Of a stretch of 64,000 nucleotides of DNA, positions 1 to 11,381 are shown piece by piece. The DNA is from Lysobacter sp. ISL-50. GTDB lineage: Bacteria; Pseudomonadota; Gammaproteobacteria; Xanthomonadales; Xanthomonadaceae. Where the stretch lies: positions 38,281 through 102,280 of the forward strand of contig NZ_JAGGRI010000011.1 of assembly GCF_018612875.1 (NCBI RefSeq). The letters are read 5' to 3'. The notes beneath the pieces are model-generated. The model was given only the letters and a program-made list of their open reading frames with translations. It was not told the DNA's origin and did not search any database. The position numbers and the translations under genes were made by a program. The number at the start of each line of letters is the position of its first letter. Position 1 is the first letter of the stretch.

Positions 1-1310
1 CGGCGACAGCAGCTCCGGCGCGTTGAGCGCGCGATGGGCGCTCAACCGCTCGATGCGCGCCTCGGCGAAACCGCGGTTCTCCACCACCCAACGCAACATC
101 GCCGGCGGCAACGGGTTGAGGTGGGTGGGGTCCATATAAAAATAATGCGAGCCGACCATCAGGTTTTCCGGGTTCGGCGTCTCCAGGAACAGCAAGCCGC
201 CCGGCCGCAGCGCGCGCAGCGCTTCGTCGATCAACGCCACCACCCGCTCGAACGGCAAGTGTTCGACCAGATGCATCGAGGTGATCGCGCCGGCCGAACC
301 CTCCGGCATGCTGCGCAAGACATCTATCGCATCGCCTTCGATCACTTTCAAACCGGTGTCGGCGCAGCTGGCGACGAAATCGTGGTTGAGATCGATGCCG
401 ACGGCCTCCAGGTCGTGCTCGCCGAGCAGTTCCAGCCATTCGCCGCGGCCGCAGCCGATGTCGATGACAGGCGCCCCGGGCACGCCGGCGCCGACCTCGT
501 GAATCCATTCCAGGTACGGCTCGATGCGCGCGCGCACCAGTTCGCGCGAACCGCGGAACTCGTCTTCGAAATCCGCATACAGCTTGTCCATCGTCGGCCG
601 CACGCGCTCGCGTTCGAGTTCCGCGCTATGCATGCGCTCGAACATCGGCATCATCCGGGCGACGTTGCGCATCAGGCCGGCGTTCTGTCCGCGCAGTTCC
701 GTCAGCTCGTCCATCAACAGGTTCAGATGCCGGCCCAGTTCGTGGGTCTCACGCGCCTGAGTCGCTTCGATGGTGTAGTGACGGTCGAAAAGAGCGCCCA
801 GGCGCGCCGCGCCATGCAGCCAGGACAGCACATGGCCGATCACCGGCTTGCGCTTCCACCGCTGCAGCTTGTACGGCAGCAACAGCCCGTCTATGTGGAC
901 CTGCTTGGCCATGCCCTCCGGCGACCAGCGCAGCTCGGCCAGCACTTCCACCTTGGTGGTGTGCCCGGAACGCAACTCGTGCAGGAAGTAGTTGAAACCC
1001 TCCGGATCGGGCTCGCGACGCAGCACGACGCGGTAGGCCATTTCCACGAAGCTGGCGTCGGAGGGCCCGAGCAACTCATGCAACGTATATTCGCGCTTGA
1101 CCGGAACCGAATAGCTGCTCGAGCGCCAGCGCTGCAAACTGTGCGCACCGCTGTCGTGCCCCACGAAAAGGCGATCGACGAGTTCGCGCATCCGCGCGAC
1201 GGCGCCGTCGGCATCCACCGCGCCGTCGGACTCGATCGGAATCGAGTCGCGCAGACGCGTGGCGACGGCCCGCATCACCCCATCCACGTCCATCGGGTCC
1301 AGCGCGCGGC

Positions 1311-1314
<4 letters not shown>
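1..1314 (-). CDS. SAM-dependent methyltransferase with DUF4214-like N-terminus (3' part outside window)
   Basis: The frame is open from the ATG at 1314 to the window edge (438 codons seen). Residues about 88-133 (FVEMAYRVVLRREPDPEGF...) look like a DUF4214 segment, often found in polysaccharide-associated proteins. Residues about 190-250 are predicted helical linker. Residues about 283-293 read VIDIGCGRGEW, a class I Rossmann motif I, followed by GIDLN (306-310) and the LRPGGLLFLETPNPEN strand typical of methyltransferases that act on glycans. The ATG overlaps the TGA of the upstream wzt gene (ATGA), so it is translationally coupled to the exporter. The likely role is to modify or cap the glycan carried by the ABC exporter, comparable to WbdD-like chain terminators. 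That role is inference; the fold assignment is firm. Confidence 0.85.
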
Positions 1315-2563
<1,249 letters not shown>

Positions 2564-2567
<4 letters not shown>

Positions 2568-3355
2568 AGCACGTCCACCATTTCCGAAGAGGCGCGGCGG
2601 AACAGCACCATCGCGATCAGCAGCAGCACCGCGGCGATGACCGCCACCAGCACCAGGCTCTGCTGCGGCGCGCGCTGATAGACGATGACGTCGTGGTAGG
2701 CCATCGCCAGCGGCGCGACCGGGTTGAACGCCAGCGACGCCTTGAAGGTGTCGGGCACCACCTTGATCGGATAAATGATCGGCGTGACCCAGAACCAGAA
2801 CTGCAGCACCACCGCCATCACGTGGCCGACGTCGCGCATGAACACGTTGAGCACGCCGACGATCAGGCCGACGCCGGTGGCCAGCGCGACGGTCAGGGCG
2901 ATCAGCAGCGGCAGCCACAGGTAGTGCACGTTCGGATAGACGCCGAGGATCGGCAGGATCACCATCACCACGCACAGCAGCGCGATGTTGTTGACCATCG
3001 AGGAACCGATCGCGATCACCGGCAGGGCGATGCGCGGGAAATGCATCTTCTTGAGCAGCGAGGTGTTTTCGATGAACACGTTCTGGCAGCGCTGCACGAT
3101 CTCGGCGAACAGCGACCAGCACAGGATCCCCGAAATCAGGTAGATCGCGTAGGCGTACTTGTTATCGACCCCTTCCAGCCGCGCTGCCAGCACATTGGAC
3201 AAAATCGTGGCGAAGATGATCACCTGCGCGAGCGGCTGCAGAATGATCCACAAGGCGCCGAAGGTGCTGCGCGAGAAGCGCGACTTGAACTCGTTCACCA
3301 CCGATGAGGCGATGAAGCCGCGGTAGCGCCATGCGGCGCCGAACAAACGGAACAT
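2564..3355 (-). CDS. wzm: Polysaccharide ABC transporter permease (Wzm-like)
   Basis: 263 residues, the normal size for ABC-2 type polysaccharide permeases. The N-terminus (RYRGFIASSVVNEFKSRF) is the cytoplasmic amphipathic part, followed by about six hydrophobic segments, including TFGALWIILQPLAQVIIFA and the GVGLIVGVLNVFMRDVGH stretch (FxRD motif) typical of the family. The ATG at 3355 lies 2 nt after the TAA of the glycosyltransferase gene and the stop overlaps wzt. It acts in the inner membrane as the channel half of the exporter. Substrate identity (O-antigen or another surface glycan) cannot be read from the sequence. Confidence 0.92.
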
Positions 3356-3357
3356 AG

Positions 3358-4812
3358 TTAGTGACTTCCCATGATTGGTGGGCCCGACGGCGCGTCCGCG
3401 CGGGCGCCGGAGCGCTTCGTCGCCGATGCTGCGGAAAGATCGCGTAGCCGCGCGGCGATAGCATCGGCGGCGGCGCGTGGCGACAGCGTGTGCAGCACGC
3501 CCTCGCGCGCGCGCCGGCCCAGTTCGGCGGCGTATCGGCGATCGTCGGCCAGGCGGCGCATGTGCATAGCGGCGTGGTCGACGTCGGCCTGCGCCCACTT
3601 CGCGCCGGGCGGATGCGGATATTCGCCTTCGCCGACCGGCACCAGCGTGTAATCGACCAGGCAGCTGTTGTCGGCGTTCATGAATTCCAGATTGCCGGAC
3701 CAGCCGGTGCCGATCACCGGCTTGCCCAGCGCCATGCTCTCGGCCAGGCCCAGGCCGAATCCCTCGGCGCGATGCAACGACACGTAGGCGTCGGCGCAAC
3801 GCTGCAGCGCATGCACGTGGGCTCGGTCGATCACTTCGTCGCGCACGACGATACGCGGATCGCGCGCGCCCAGCGCCAGCAGGCTCAGGAAATTGTCCGG
3901 ATGGCGGTAGCCATTGCTGGACTTGAGCAGCAGTTGCACGTCGTCGCGCTCGGGCGGGAACGCGCGCTGGAACGCTTCGACCGCCGCGAACGGGTTCTTG
4001 CGGTGTATCCAGGAGTTGAAGTCGAACGTCACCAGAAACACGAAGCGCTCGGGCGCCAGGCCGAAGTCCTCGCGGCCGAGCCCGCTGTCGGGCACCGGAC
4101 ACAACGGCAGCGGCACCCGCAGAATCGGCTTGTCGGTCACGCGCCGGAACGCCTGTTCGACGAACGCCGTCGCGACCAGGATTTCGTCGACCAGGTCCAA
4201 TGCCGGCAACCAGTCCTGGGGAATTTCTTCCAGTTCCCAGAACCAGCAGGCGATCAGGTAGCGGCCGTTGAGCTTGGCCTGGCCGATATGCCGCAGCGCC
4301 TCGTCCAGATAATCGGGATTGACGAAGATGATGCTGATCGCGTGCGCGGCGTCGTCGCCGATATGCGCATCCAGGCTGCGGTCGTCCAGGCCGTGCGGCA
4401 GATCGATGGCGATGTCGTGCAGGGCCACCGGATAACCCGATTCGATCAGCGCGCGACCGTACATGCGCGCGCTCTCGGCCAAGCCGAACTGCCCGCGCAG
4501 GTAGGCGAAGATGTTCACGCCCGGCGTGTCGTCGCGGGCGACGGCGGGCGCGGCGATTTCAGCCTGGGCCTGCAGCGGACGCGACCATGCCGGCGTGCGC
4601 TCGAAACGCGCGCGCCGGCTCGCCCGCGCGGCCAGCATGAACGACACCTTGTCGCGCAGGCGCTGCGGGAAACGCCGGTACAGCGCGCGCAGCCAGCTCT
4701 GCCGGCGCACCCACGCCGACAGCCCAAGCAGGAACATGCCCGTGTCGGACCTGGAGATCGTGAGATCGCTCAACGGCTCACCCGATGGTTCCTGTTTCGC
4801 GGACGCGACCAT
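3358..4812 (-). CDS. GT4-like (GT-B fold) glycosyltransferase
   Basis: 484 residues from 4812; an alternative ATG at 4737 (MFLLGLSAWVRR) would give 459. The N-terminal half has a glycine-rich GQFGLAESARMYGRAL stretch typical of GT-B enzymes. The C-terminal half has the nucleotide-sugar loop HRAEGFGLGLAESMALGKPVIGTGWSGNLEFM, with the EGFGLGLAE and E-x7-E pattern of family GT4. It is the first gene of the unit glycosyltransferase - wzm - wzt - methyltransferase, each separated by 2 nt or less or overlapping. It probably adds sugars to the glycan exported by the neighbouring transporter. Donor and acceptor are unknown. Confidence 0.88.
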   Translation of the reverse strand: MVASAKQEPSGEPLSDLTISRSDTGMFLLGLSAWVRRQSWLRALYRRFPQRLRDKVSFMLAARASRRARFERTPAWSRPLQAQAEIAAPAVARDDTPGVNIFAYLRGQFGLAESARMYGRALIESGYPVALHDIAIDLPHGLDDRSLDAHIGDDAAHAISIIFVNPDYLDEALRHIGQAKLNGRYLIACWFWELEEIPQDWLPALDLVDEILVATAFVEQAFRRVTDKPILRVPLPLCPVPDSGLGREDFGLAPERFVFLVTFDFNSWIHRKNPFAAVEAFQRAFPPERDDVQLLLKSSNGYRHPDNFLSLLALGARDPRIVVRDEVIDRAHVHALQRCADAYVSLHRAEGFGLGLAESMALGKPVIGTGWSGNLEFMNADNSCLVDYTLVPVGEGEYPHPPGAKWAQADVDHAAMHMRRLADDRRYAAELGRRAREGVLHTLSPRAAADAIAARLRDLSAASATKRSGARADAPSGPPIMGSH

Positions 4813-4817
4813 TCGGA

Positions 4818-5999
4818 TCAGTTCGCAAGCGCGTGCTCAAGCTCAGCCCGCAAATCCGCCAGATCTTCCACGCCCACGCTCAGGCGCACCAGATTGTCGG
4901 TGATGCCCAGCGCGGCGCGGCGGTCGGGCGGAATCGAGGCGTGGGTCATCACCGCCGGGTGATTGACCAGACTCTCCACGCCGCCGAGCGATTCGGCGAT
5001 GGTGAACAGTTCGCAGCGCTCCATCATCCGGCGCGCGCCGTCCATGCCGCCCTTGACGTAGATGCTGACCATGCCGCCGAAGCCGTGCATCTGGCGCTTG
5101 GCCAGTTCGTGCTGCGGGTGCGACTTCAGGCCCGGGTAGATCACCTTCTCCACCGAAGGATGAGTCTGCAGCCATTCGGCCAGGGCCTGGGCGTTGTCGC
5201 AGTGCGCTTTCATGCGCAGGTGCAGGGTCTTCAGGCCGCGCAAGGCGAGGAAGCTGTCGAACGGGCCCTGGATGCCGCCCACCGCGTTCTGCAGGAAGGT
5301 CATGCGCTCGGCCAGTTCGGCGTCGTCGCCGACCACGGCGATGCCGCCGACGATGTCGGAGTGGCCGTTGAGGTACTTGGTCGCCGAGTGCATGACGATG
5401 TGCGCGCCCAGTTCCAGCGGCCGCTGCAGGATCGGCGAGGAGAAGGTGTTATCGACCACCACCACCAGGCCGCGCTTGCGCGCGATGGCGGCGATCTCGG
5501 CGACATCGACCAGCTTGAGCAGCGGGTTGGTCGGGGTCTCGATCCACACCAGCTTGGTTTCCGGGCGGATCGCCGCTTCGAAGGCGGCCGCGTCGCTCAG
5601 ATCGACCCAACTGAAATCCAGCCCGGCGCTGCGCCGACGCACGCGCTCGAACAGGCGGTAGGTGCCGCCGTAGACGTCGTCCATCGCGATCACGTGGCTG
5701 CCGGCGTCGAACATCTCCAGGATGGTCGAGGTCGCGGCCAGGCCGGAGGCGAAGGCGTAACCCTGGCTGCCGCCTTCCAGGCCGGCGATGCAGCGCTCGT
5801 AGGCGAAGCGGGTCGGGTTGTGGCTGCGCGAGTATTCGAAGCCCTGATGCTGCCCGGGGCTGCTCTGGGCGTAGGTCGAGGTCGCGTAGATCGGCGGCAT
5901 GACCGCGCCGGTGCTCGGATCGGGCGACTGTCCGGCATGAATGGCGAGGGTTCCCAGGCCGAGCTTGCGGGCTCCGCCTTGCGGCTGTTGTTGGCTCAT
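4818..5999 (-). CDS. Cystathionine gamma-synthase / gamma-lyase family PLP enzyme
   Basis: 393 residues, full length for Cys/Met metabolism PLP enzymes. The cofactor lysine is K208 in SATKYLNGHSD; the active-site tyrosine region EYSRSHNPTR is at about 55-64 and VVDNTFSSP at about 182-189. Synthase and lyase members are hard to tell apart by eye. The next upstream gene on the same strand encodes a cystathionine beta-synthase with CBS domains, so the pair would turn homocysteine plus serine into cysteine (reverse transsulfuration). This favours gamma-lyase activity, but forward activity (metB) remains possible. The 415-nt gap to cbs means it may have its own promoter; a CAACCGC/GCGGTTG inverted repeat lies at 6052-6078. 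Confidence 0.9.
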   Translation of the reverse strand: MSQQQPQGGARKLGLGTLAIHAGQSPDPSTGAVMPPIYATSTYAQSSPGQHQGFEYSRSHNPTRFAYERCIAGLEGGSQGYAFASGLAATSTILEMFDAGSHVIAMDDVYGGTYRLFERVRRRSAGLDFSWVDLSDAAAFEAAIRPETKLVWIETPTNPLLKLVDVAEIAAIARKRGLVVVVDNTFSSPILQRPLELGAHIVMHSATKYLNGHSDIVGGIAVVGDDAELAERMTFLQNAVGGIQGPFDSFLALRGLKTLHLRMKAHCDNAQALAEWLQTHPSVEKVIYPGLKSHPQHELAKRQMHGFGGMVSIYVKGGMDGARRMMERCELFTIAESLGGVESLVNHPAVMTHASIPPDRRAALGITDNLVRLSVGVEDLADLRAELEHALAN

Positions 6000-6414
6000 T
6001 GAATCGTTCCGTCCGCTGAGTGATCGACCGAGCTATTCGGCCGATTGGCGCAACCGCGAATTCTAACATTGCGGTTGTGAGCCCCCTGGTTCACATGGCG
6101 GCACTTCAGCGGGTGTGCAGGCGTGCTGTGGAGCCCCACACGGCGGGGCTGAGACGGCGCACACAGTCCACGTGGCGGCCACTAGCTGAATGCGCGGTTC
6201 AGGCGGTGGGCCGGGACTGGACGCGGACGGGTCGCGCGGCACCTCTGCGGCGGCGGCCCGGCCGATCGACTCCCTCTCCCGCTTGCGGGAGAGGGCCGGG
6301 GTGAGGGGATGAGCGCCGAAGGCGCGAATGCTGCTGGGCGCCGCACGGGCCGATGGCCCACCCGCCCCACCCCACACGACCTCAACGCCCCCTCATCGGC
6401 CAGCTCAGCCGCCC
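6000..6414. repeat. Intergenic region with CTCTCCCGC palindrome
   Basis: No convincing gene. At 6271-6293 a CTCTCCCGC-TTGC-GGGAGAG hairpin sits in a tract that continues GGGGTGAGGGGATG, a common dispersed palindrome in this lineage; related copies are at 23940-23971 and, degenerate, near 57560. It may end transcription from cbs but has no T-run on the minus strand. Confidence 0.55.
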
Positions 6415-7785
<1,371 letters not shown>

Positions 7786-7865
7786 GAGATTCCTGCTAGC
7801 CGCTACCGTGCGGCGAATCGGACCATTCTAGCCGGCGCCCGCGCGGGCGTTGCCGCCTGGGGTGC

Positions 7866-7985
7866 GTTTGTGGGAGGGGCTTGAGCTCCGATGCTTTTGT
7901 GCCGGTTCTCGGCTGCGGCACCAAGGCGACCGGAGTTTCCGCCTGGCTGATCGGAAAGCATCGGGGCTGAAGCCCCTCCTACAGG
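7866..7985. repeat. Dispersed REP-like palindrome, copy 1
   Basis: Left arm TTTGTGGGAGGGGCTTGAG and right arm GCTGAAGCCCCTCCTACAG flank a roughly 75-nt spacer, with GATGC/GCATC boxes next to each arm. It is the same family as the copies listed at 8886, 11382-12368, 23018, 26287, 43351 and 59597. The surrounding gap 7786-8236 has no gene I can support. Confidence 0.85.
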
Positions 7986-8236
7986 CGCGCAGGGCAAAAC
8001 GCCGCCGGGCGGCGGGATCGGGTGCATTCGGGGGTTGGTAGCCGCGGGCGGCGGCGATCGACGAGGATGACCGCCGCCGCCCGCGCTAAGCCTGGAGCCG
8101 CGACCGCGGGCGGGTCGGGTCCATCTGGACTGAGTCGGGACTTCCGGGCCCGACCGGTGCGCAACCGGCGTCGCGCCGGCTGCGCTGCATGCGTGATCGC
8201 CTCATCCGAAGGTGGGCCGCACGCACGCGAACGGCA

Positions 8237-8452
8237 TCAATGTTGCTGATCGTAAAGTTGGATCAGCCGATCCTTCGCCGCGAGCTTCTCGCGCTTCATC
8301 TGGCCCAAGGTGGTGTCGTCGATCGGCAATACACCAAGTTCGGCGTCCATGACCTTCTTGTCGAGGTCCCTGTGGCGCTGGTAGAGCTGCTTGAACTCCG
8401 GGTTGCTCTTGATGAGCGCGTCGATTTCAGGCTGCGGTCGTTCTTCGAACAT
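8237..8452 (-). CDS. DUF465 (YdcH-like) small protein
   Basis: 71 residues, small, charged and helical (PEFKQLYQRHRDLDKKV ... LAAKDRLIQLYDQQ), matching the DUF465 coiled-coil family. I chose the ATG at 8452 over an in-frame start at 8470 because an AAGGAGG Shine-Dalgarno sequence lies between them, 6 nt before the 8452 ATG. The function of the family is not established. It is monocistronic, with long non-coding DNA on both sides. Confidence 0.85.
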   Translation of the reverse strand: MFEERPQPEIDALIKSNPEFKQLYQRHRDLDKKVMDAELGVLPIDDTTLGQMKREKLAAKDRLIQLYDQQH

Positions 8453-8885
8453 GAAAGCCTCCTTCAGCACGAATGCAAACGCCCCGGTCGCGAGACCAGG
8501 GCGTTGCGGGGGAGCGTGAGATGGTGGGTCAGGCGCGGTGCGGCGCCGGCTTCACGCAATTCGACCGCACCTGAGTGTGCGGCGGCGGAGTCCTGCGGAA
8601 GGGGCGTTTGCGTCATCGGCCTGGCTCTTCGCCGAGCGCTTGCGGAGCGCCCGGATAATTGACCCTACTCCTGTGTTCTGGATCCGGCAAGGGCGGTCCG
8701 CAAGCGTTTTCAGGTGCCCGCCAGGAATGGCCGACGAGCGGAAAACCGATCGCAAACCATTGTTTTACTTGATATGGCGGTCACACTTGCGGTGACTGTC
8801 GCCAAGGCTCGGTGCCACTTGCGATGAGGCCGTATCGCACGCGGCCGTTCGTCGGCTGAGAGCGGCGAAAGCGCCCGCGCCGGGT

Positions 8886-9005
8886 CTTTTGTAGGAGGGG
8901 CTTCAGCCCCGATGCTTTTCGATCCGATCGCTTCGTGCTTCATCAGGTTCTGATCGAAAAGCATCGGGGCTGAAGCCCCTCCCACAAAAGCCCCTCCCAC
9001 AAAAG
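8886..9005. repeat. Dispersed REP-like palindrome, copy 2
   Basis: TTTTGTAGGAGGGGCTTCAG and the inverted GCTGAAGCCCCTCCCACAAA arm, followed by a duplicated arm end. It lies in the 8453-9067 gap. That gap otherwise holds only a GC-rich hairpin at 8477-8506 (AACGCCC...GGGCGTT, no T-run) and no recognisable gene. Confidence 0.85.
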
Positions 9006-9067
9006 CAGCACGAGCCGGACAAGCTGGCTCGTGGTCGCATATCGGGCAGCGCCCGAAGGCGAAGCGG

Positions 9068-9706
9068 TTACTTTTTCTTCGGCTTGGGCTTGGCCGGCTT
9101 TGGGGTATCGACGGTCTGACCGGTCTGGCCGAGCAGTTCGGCCTCCTTGCGCGCCAGCTCGGCGTCGCGCTCGCGCGCGGCCCGCAGCTTGGCGGCCTGC
9201 TGGCCGGCGACGTTGTCGAGCAGGCCTTCGGCCTGTTGCCGGGCCTGGGTCTCCTGCTCGGCGGCCAGGCGCAGGCGCTCGGCTTCTTCCGCCTGGATCT
9301 GCGCCTGCACGCGCAGGCGCTCGCTTTCGGCGCGGGCGCGGTCGGCGTCGCGGCGGCTGGCTTCGACCAGCAGATCGCTGCGCTCGCGGTCCAGACGGTC
9401 GATCTCGCGCTGCGCCAATTGGGTGCGCGTCACAATTTCGGCGATTTCCACCCGGCGATCGGCGATGCGCAGGACCCAGGCGCGGTCGCGGCTGCGCGCG
9501 GTGCGCACCGCGTCGATGGCCTGACGCGCCTTCAAGCGCTCATACGCGCCGTATTGCGCGGCATCGGGACTGGCCTCGCTGACGTTGACGCGCTGGACCA
9601 GCCGGGCCACGTCCGGATCGTCCGCCGACGCGGCCAGCGCGCTCAGGCAGGCCAGCGACAGGGCGCCGGCGGCGGCGATGCGCAGGGCGAACAGACGCGC
9701 GCTCAT
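9068..9706 (-). CDS. Exported coiled-coil protein of unknown function
   Basis: 212 residues with a signal peptide (MSARLFALRIAAAGALSLA, cleavage near ALAA). The rest is mostly a long Ala/Arg/Glu-rich coiled coil (about 100-185), ending in a Lys/Pro tail (KPAKPKPKKK). It overlaps the upstream DUF4398 lipoprotein gene by ATGA, so the two are co-translated and probably work together in the periplasm. The basic Pro-Lys tail could bind peptidoglycan or nucleic acid, but that is a guess. I do not recognise a named family for the whole protein. Confidence 0.8.
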   Translation of the reverse strand: MSARLFALRIAAAGALSLACLSALAASADDPDVARLVQRVNVSEASPDAAQYGAYERLKARQAIDAVRTARSRDRAWVLRIADRRVEIAEIVTRTQLAQREIDRLDRERSDLLVEASRRDADRARAESERLRVQAQIQAEEAERLRLAAEQETQARQQAEGLLDNVAGQQAAKLRAARERDAELARKEAELLGQTGQTVDTPKPAKPKPKKK

Positions 9707-10083
9707 TGGCCACCTCCGCTCTGCAGGCGGCGGCGCAACTCGGCGATCTCGGCCCGGCGCTGATTGAGTTCGGCGGTGGTCAGGGTCTCGCGGCTGTGGG
9801 CGAAGGCCAGATCGGCCTCGGCCGCGGCGGTCAGCGCCAGGCGCCGGGCGTCTTCGTCCTTGCCCTGCGACATCGCCGCCTGGGCGCCGCTGAGGGCGCT
9901 GCGCGCGGCGGCGAGGTCCTGCGGCGCGTACTGGTCGGCGTCGGCGTCGTCGGCGCGCATCACCGCCTGCTGCGCGGCGGACAGATCGCCGGTGGGCGGA
10001 GGCGTGGACGCGCAGCCGGCCAGACCGGAAGCGAGAACTGCGGCCAGCAGCGGCAAACGAATTTGTGCGAAGCTTGTGGGCAT
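9703..10083 (-). CDS. DUF4398 lipoprotein
   Basis: 126 residues from the ATG at 10083 (MPTSFAQIRLPLL); a longer frame to 10149 lacks support. The signal sequence ends in a lipobox LASGLAGC, so the mature protein is lipid-anchored. The body is helical (LSAAQQAVMRADDADADQYAPQDLAAARSAL), the typical DUF4398 repeat-like pattern. It is followed, with ATGA overlap, by the exported coiled-coil protein. It is divergent from pilU across about 100 nt. Such proteins often neighbour OmpA-type genes; here the role is unknown. Confidence 0.85.
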   Translation of the reverse strand: MPTSFAQIRLPLLAAVLASGLAGCASTPPPTGDLSAAQQAVMRADDADADQYAPQDLAAARSALSGAQAAMSQGKDEDARRLALTAAAEADLAFAHSRETLTTAELNQRRAEIAELRRRLQSGGGQ

Positions 10084-10181
10084 TAGGGGAGCGCTGTGCG
10101 GAAGGGATGACGCACGGACATTGTCGTCAAGCCGGCAGCGTGCTTGCAACGGCGCGCGCCGTCAACAAGGGGTATGAATGC

Positions 10182-11297
10182 ATGGACATCGGCTATTTCC
10201 TGAAGCTGATGACGGAAAAGAACGCGTCGGACATGTTCTTGACGACCGGCGCGCCGGTGTACATCAAGGTCGAAGGCCGTTTGTACCCGCTCGGCAATAC
10301 GGGCCTGCCTCCGGGCATGGTCAAGAAGATCGCGTATTCGCTGATGGACGAGGGCCAGGTGCCGCTGTTCGAGCGTGACCTCGAACTGAACATGGCCCTT
10401 GCCCTGCCCGACGCCGGCCGCTTCCGCATCAACGTGTTCAAGCAGCGCGGCGAAGTCGGCATGGTCATCCGCGCCATTCGCAGCATCATTCCGAGCATCG
10501 AAGAGCTGCAGCTGCCGCAGGTGCTCAAGAACATCATCATGGCCCCGCGCGGGCTGGTGCTGATCGTGGGGTCCACCGGTTCGGGCAAATCGACCACGCT
10601 GGCCTCGATGATCGACCACCGCAACTCCAGCACGGCCGGTCACATCCTCACCATCGAGGACCCGATCGAGTACCTGCACAAGCACAAGAAGTCGATCGTC
10701 AACCAGCGCGAGGTCGGCCTGGACACCCATGCCTTCCACAACGCGCTCAAGAACGCGATGCGCGAAGCGCCGGACGTGATCCTGATCGGCGAAATCCTCG
10801 ACGCGACCACGATGGAAGCAGCGATCGCCTTCGCCGAAACCGGCCATCTGTGCCTGGCGACGCTGCACTCCAACAACGCCGACCAGACGCTGGAGCGCAT
10901 CCTCAACTTCTTCCCGGAAGCCGCGCACAAGAACGTGCTGATGAATCTGGCGCTGAACCTCAAGGCGGTGGTTTCGCAGCGCCTGGTGATCGGCGTGGAC
11001 GGGCGTCGCCTGCCGGCGGCCGAGATCCTGATCAACACCCCGCACGTGCGCGACCTGATGCGTCGCGGCCAGGTGCATGAGATCAAGCAGGCGATGGAAG
11101 AGTCGCTGGAAGAAGGCATGGAGTCGTTCGACCAGTGCCTGTTCCGCCTGTACAAGGAAGGCAAGATCGAGATGGAGGAGGCGCTCAAGGCGGCCGACTC
11201 GCGCGACGGCCTGGCGCTGAAATTCCGCCTGTCCGAGGGCGGCACCGGCGAGCACGATCCGTATGCGGACATGTACGACGCGTCCGCGGCGCACTGA
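10182..11297 (+). CDS. pilU: Type IV pilus retraction ATPase paralogue PilU
   Basis: 371 residues. It is a PilT/PilU-type GspE ATPase: an N-terminal PAS-like region (about 1-105), Walker A GSTGSGKST at 130-138, Asp box TIEDPIEY at 157-164, Walker B DVILIGEILD at 198-207 and His box TGHLCLATLHS at 220-230. The conserved TLHSNNADQTLERILNFFPE stretch and C-terminal acidic tail fit PilU rather than PilT. The start is the ATG at 10182, preceded by AAGGGG. It acts in the cytoplasm at the pilus base with PilT, which is not in the window. The box usually read as GEIRD/GEVR has Leu in place of Arg here. A strong terminator follows. Confidence 0.9.
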   Translation: MDIGYFLKLMTEKNASDMFLTTGAPVYIKVEGRLYPLGNTGLPPGMVKKIAYSLMDEGQVPLFERDLELNMALALPDAGRFRINVFKQRGEVGMVIRAIRSIIPSIEELQLPQVLKNIIMAPRGLVLIVGSTGSGKSTTLASMIDHRNSSTAGHILTIEDPIEYLHKHKKSIVNQREVGLDTHAFHNALKNAMREAPDVILIGEILDATTMEAAIAFAETGHLCLATLHSNNADQTLERILNFFPEAAHKNVLMNLALNLKAVVSQRLVIGVDGRRLPAAEILINTPHVRDLMRRGQVHEIKQAMEESLEEGMESFDQCLFRLYKEGKIEMEEALKAADSRDGLALKFRLSEGGTGEHDPYADMYDASAAH

Positions 11298-11324
11298 CCG
11301 GTTTCTGGCATAGCGACAACGAAG

Positions 11325-11356
11325 ATCGGCCGCTGATTCAGCGGCCGATTTTTTTT
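11325..11356 (+). terminator. Rho-independent terminator after pilU
   Basis: Stem ATCGGCCGCTG / CAGCGGCCGAT (11 bp) with ATT loop, followed by eight T. It lies 28 nt after the pilU stop. Confidence 0.93.
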
Positions 11357-11381
11357 GCCGGCGCCGGATTGGGCGCCTGTG

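Noticed and set aside
6052..6078. CAACCGC/GCGGTTG inverted repeat before the cystathionine gene as a SAM riboswitch or operator
   Set aside because: Only 7-bp arms, no match to a known riboswitch core; not enough to call a regulatory element.
8477..8506. AACGCCC...GGGCGTT hairpin as a terminator
   Set aside because: No T-run on either side and it lies just upstream of the DUF465 gene, not after a gene; left undecided.
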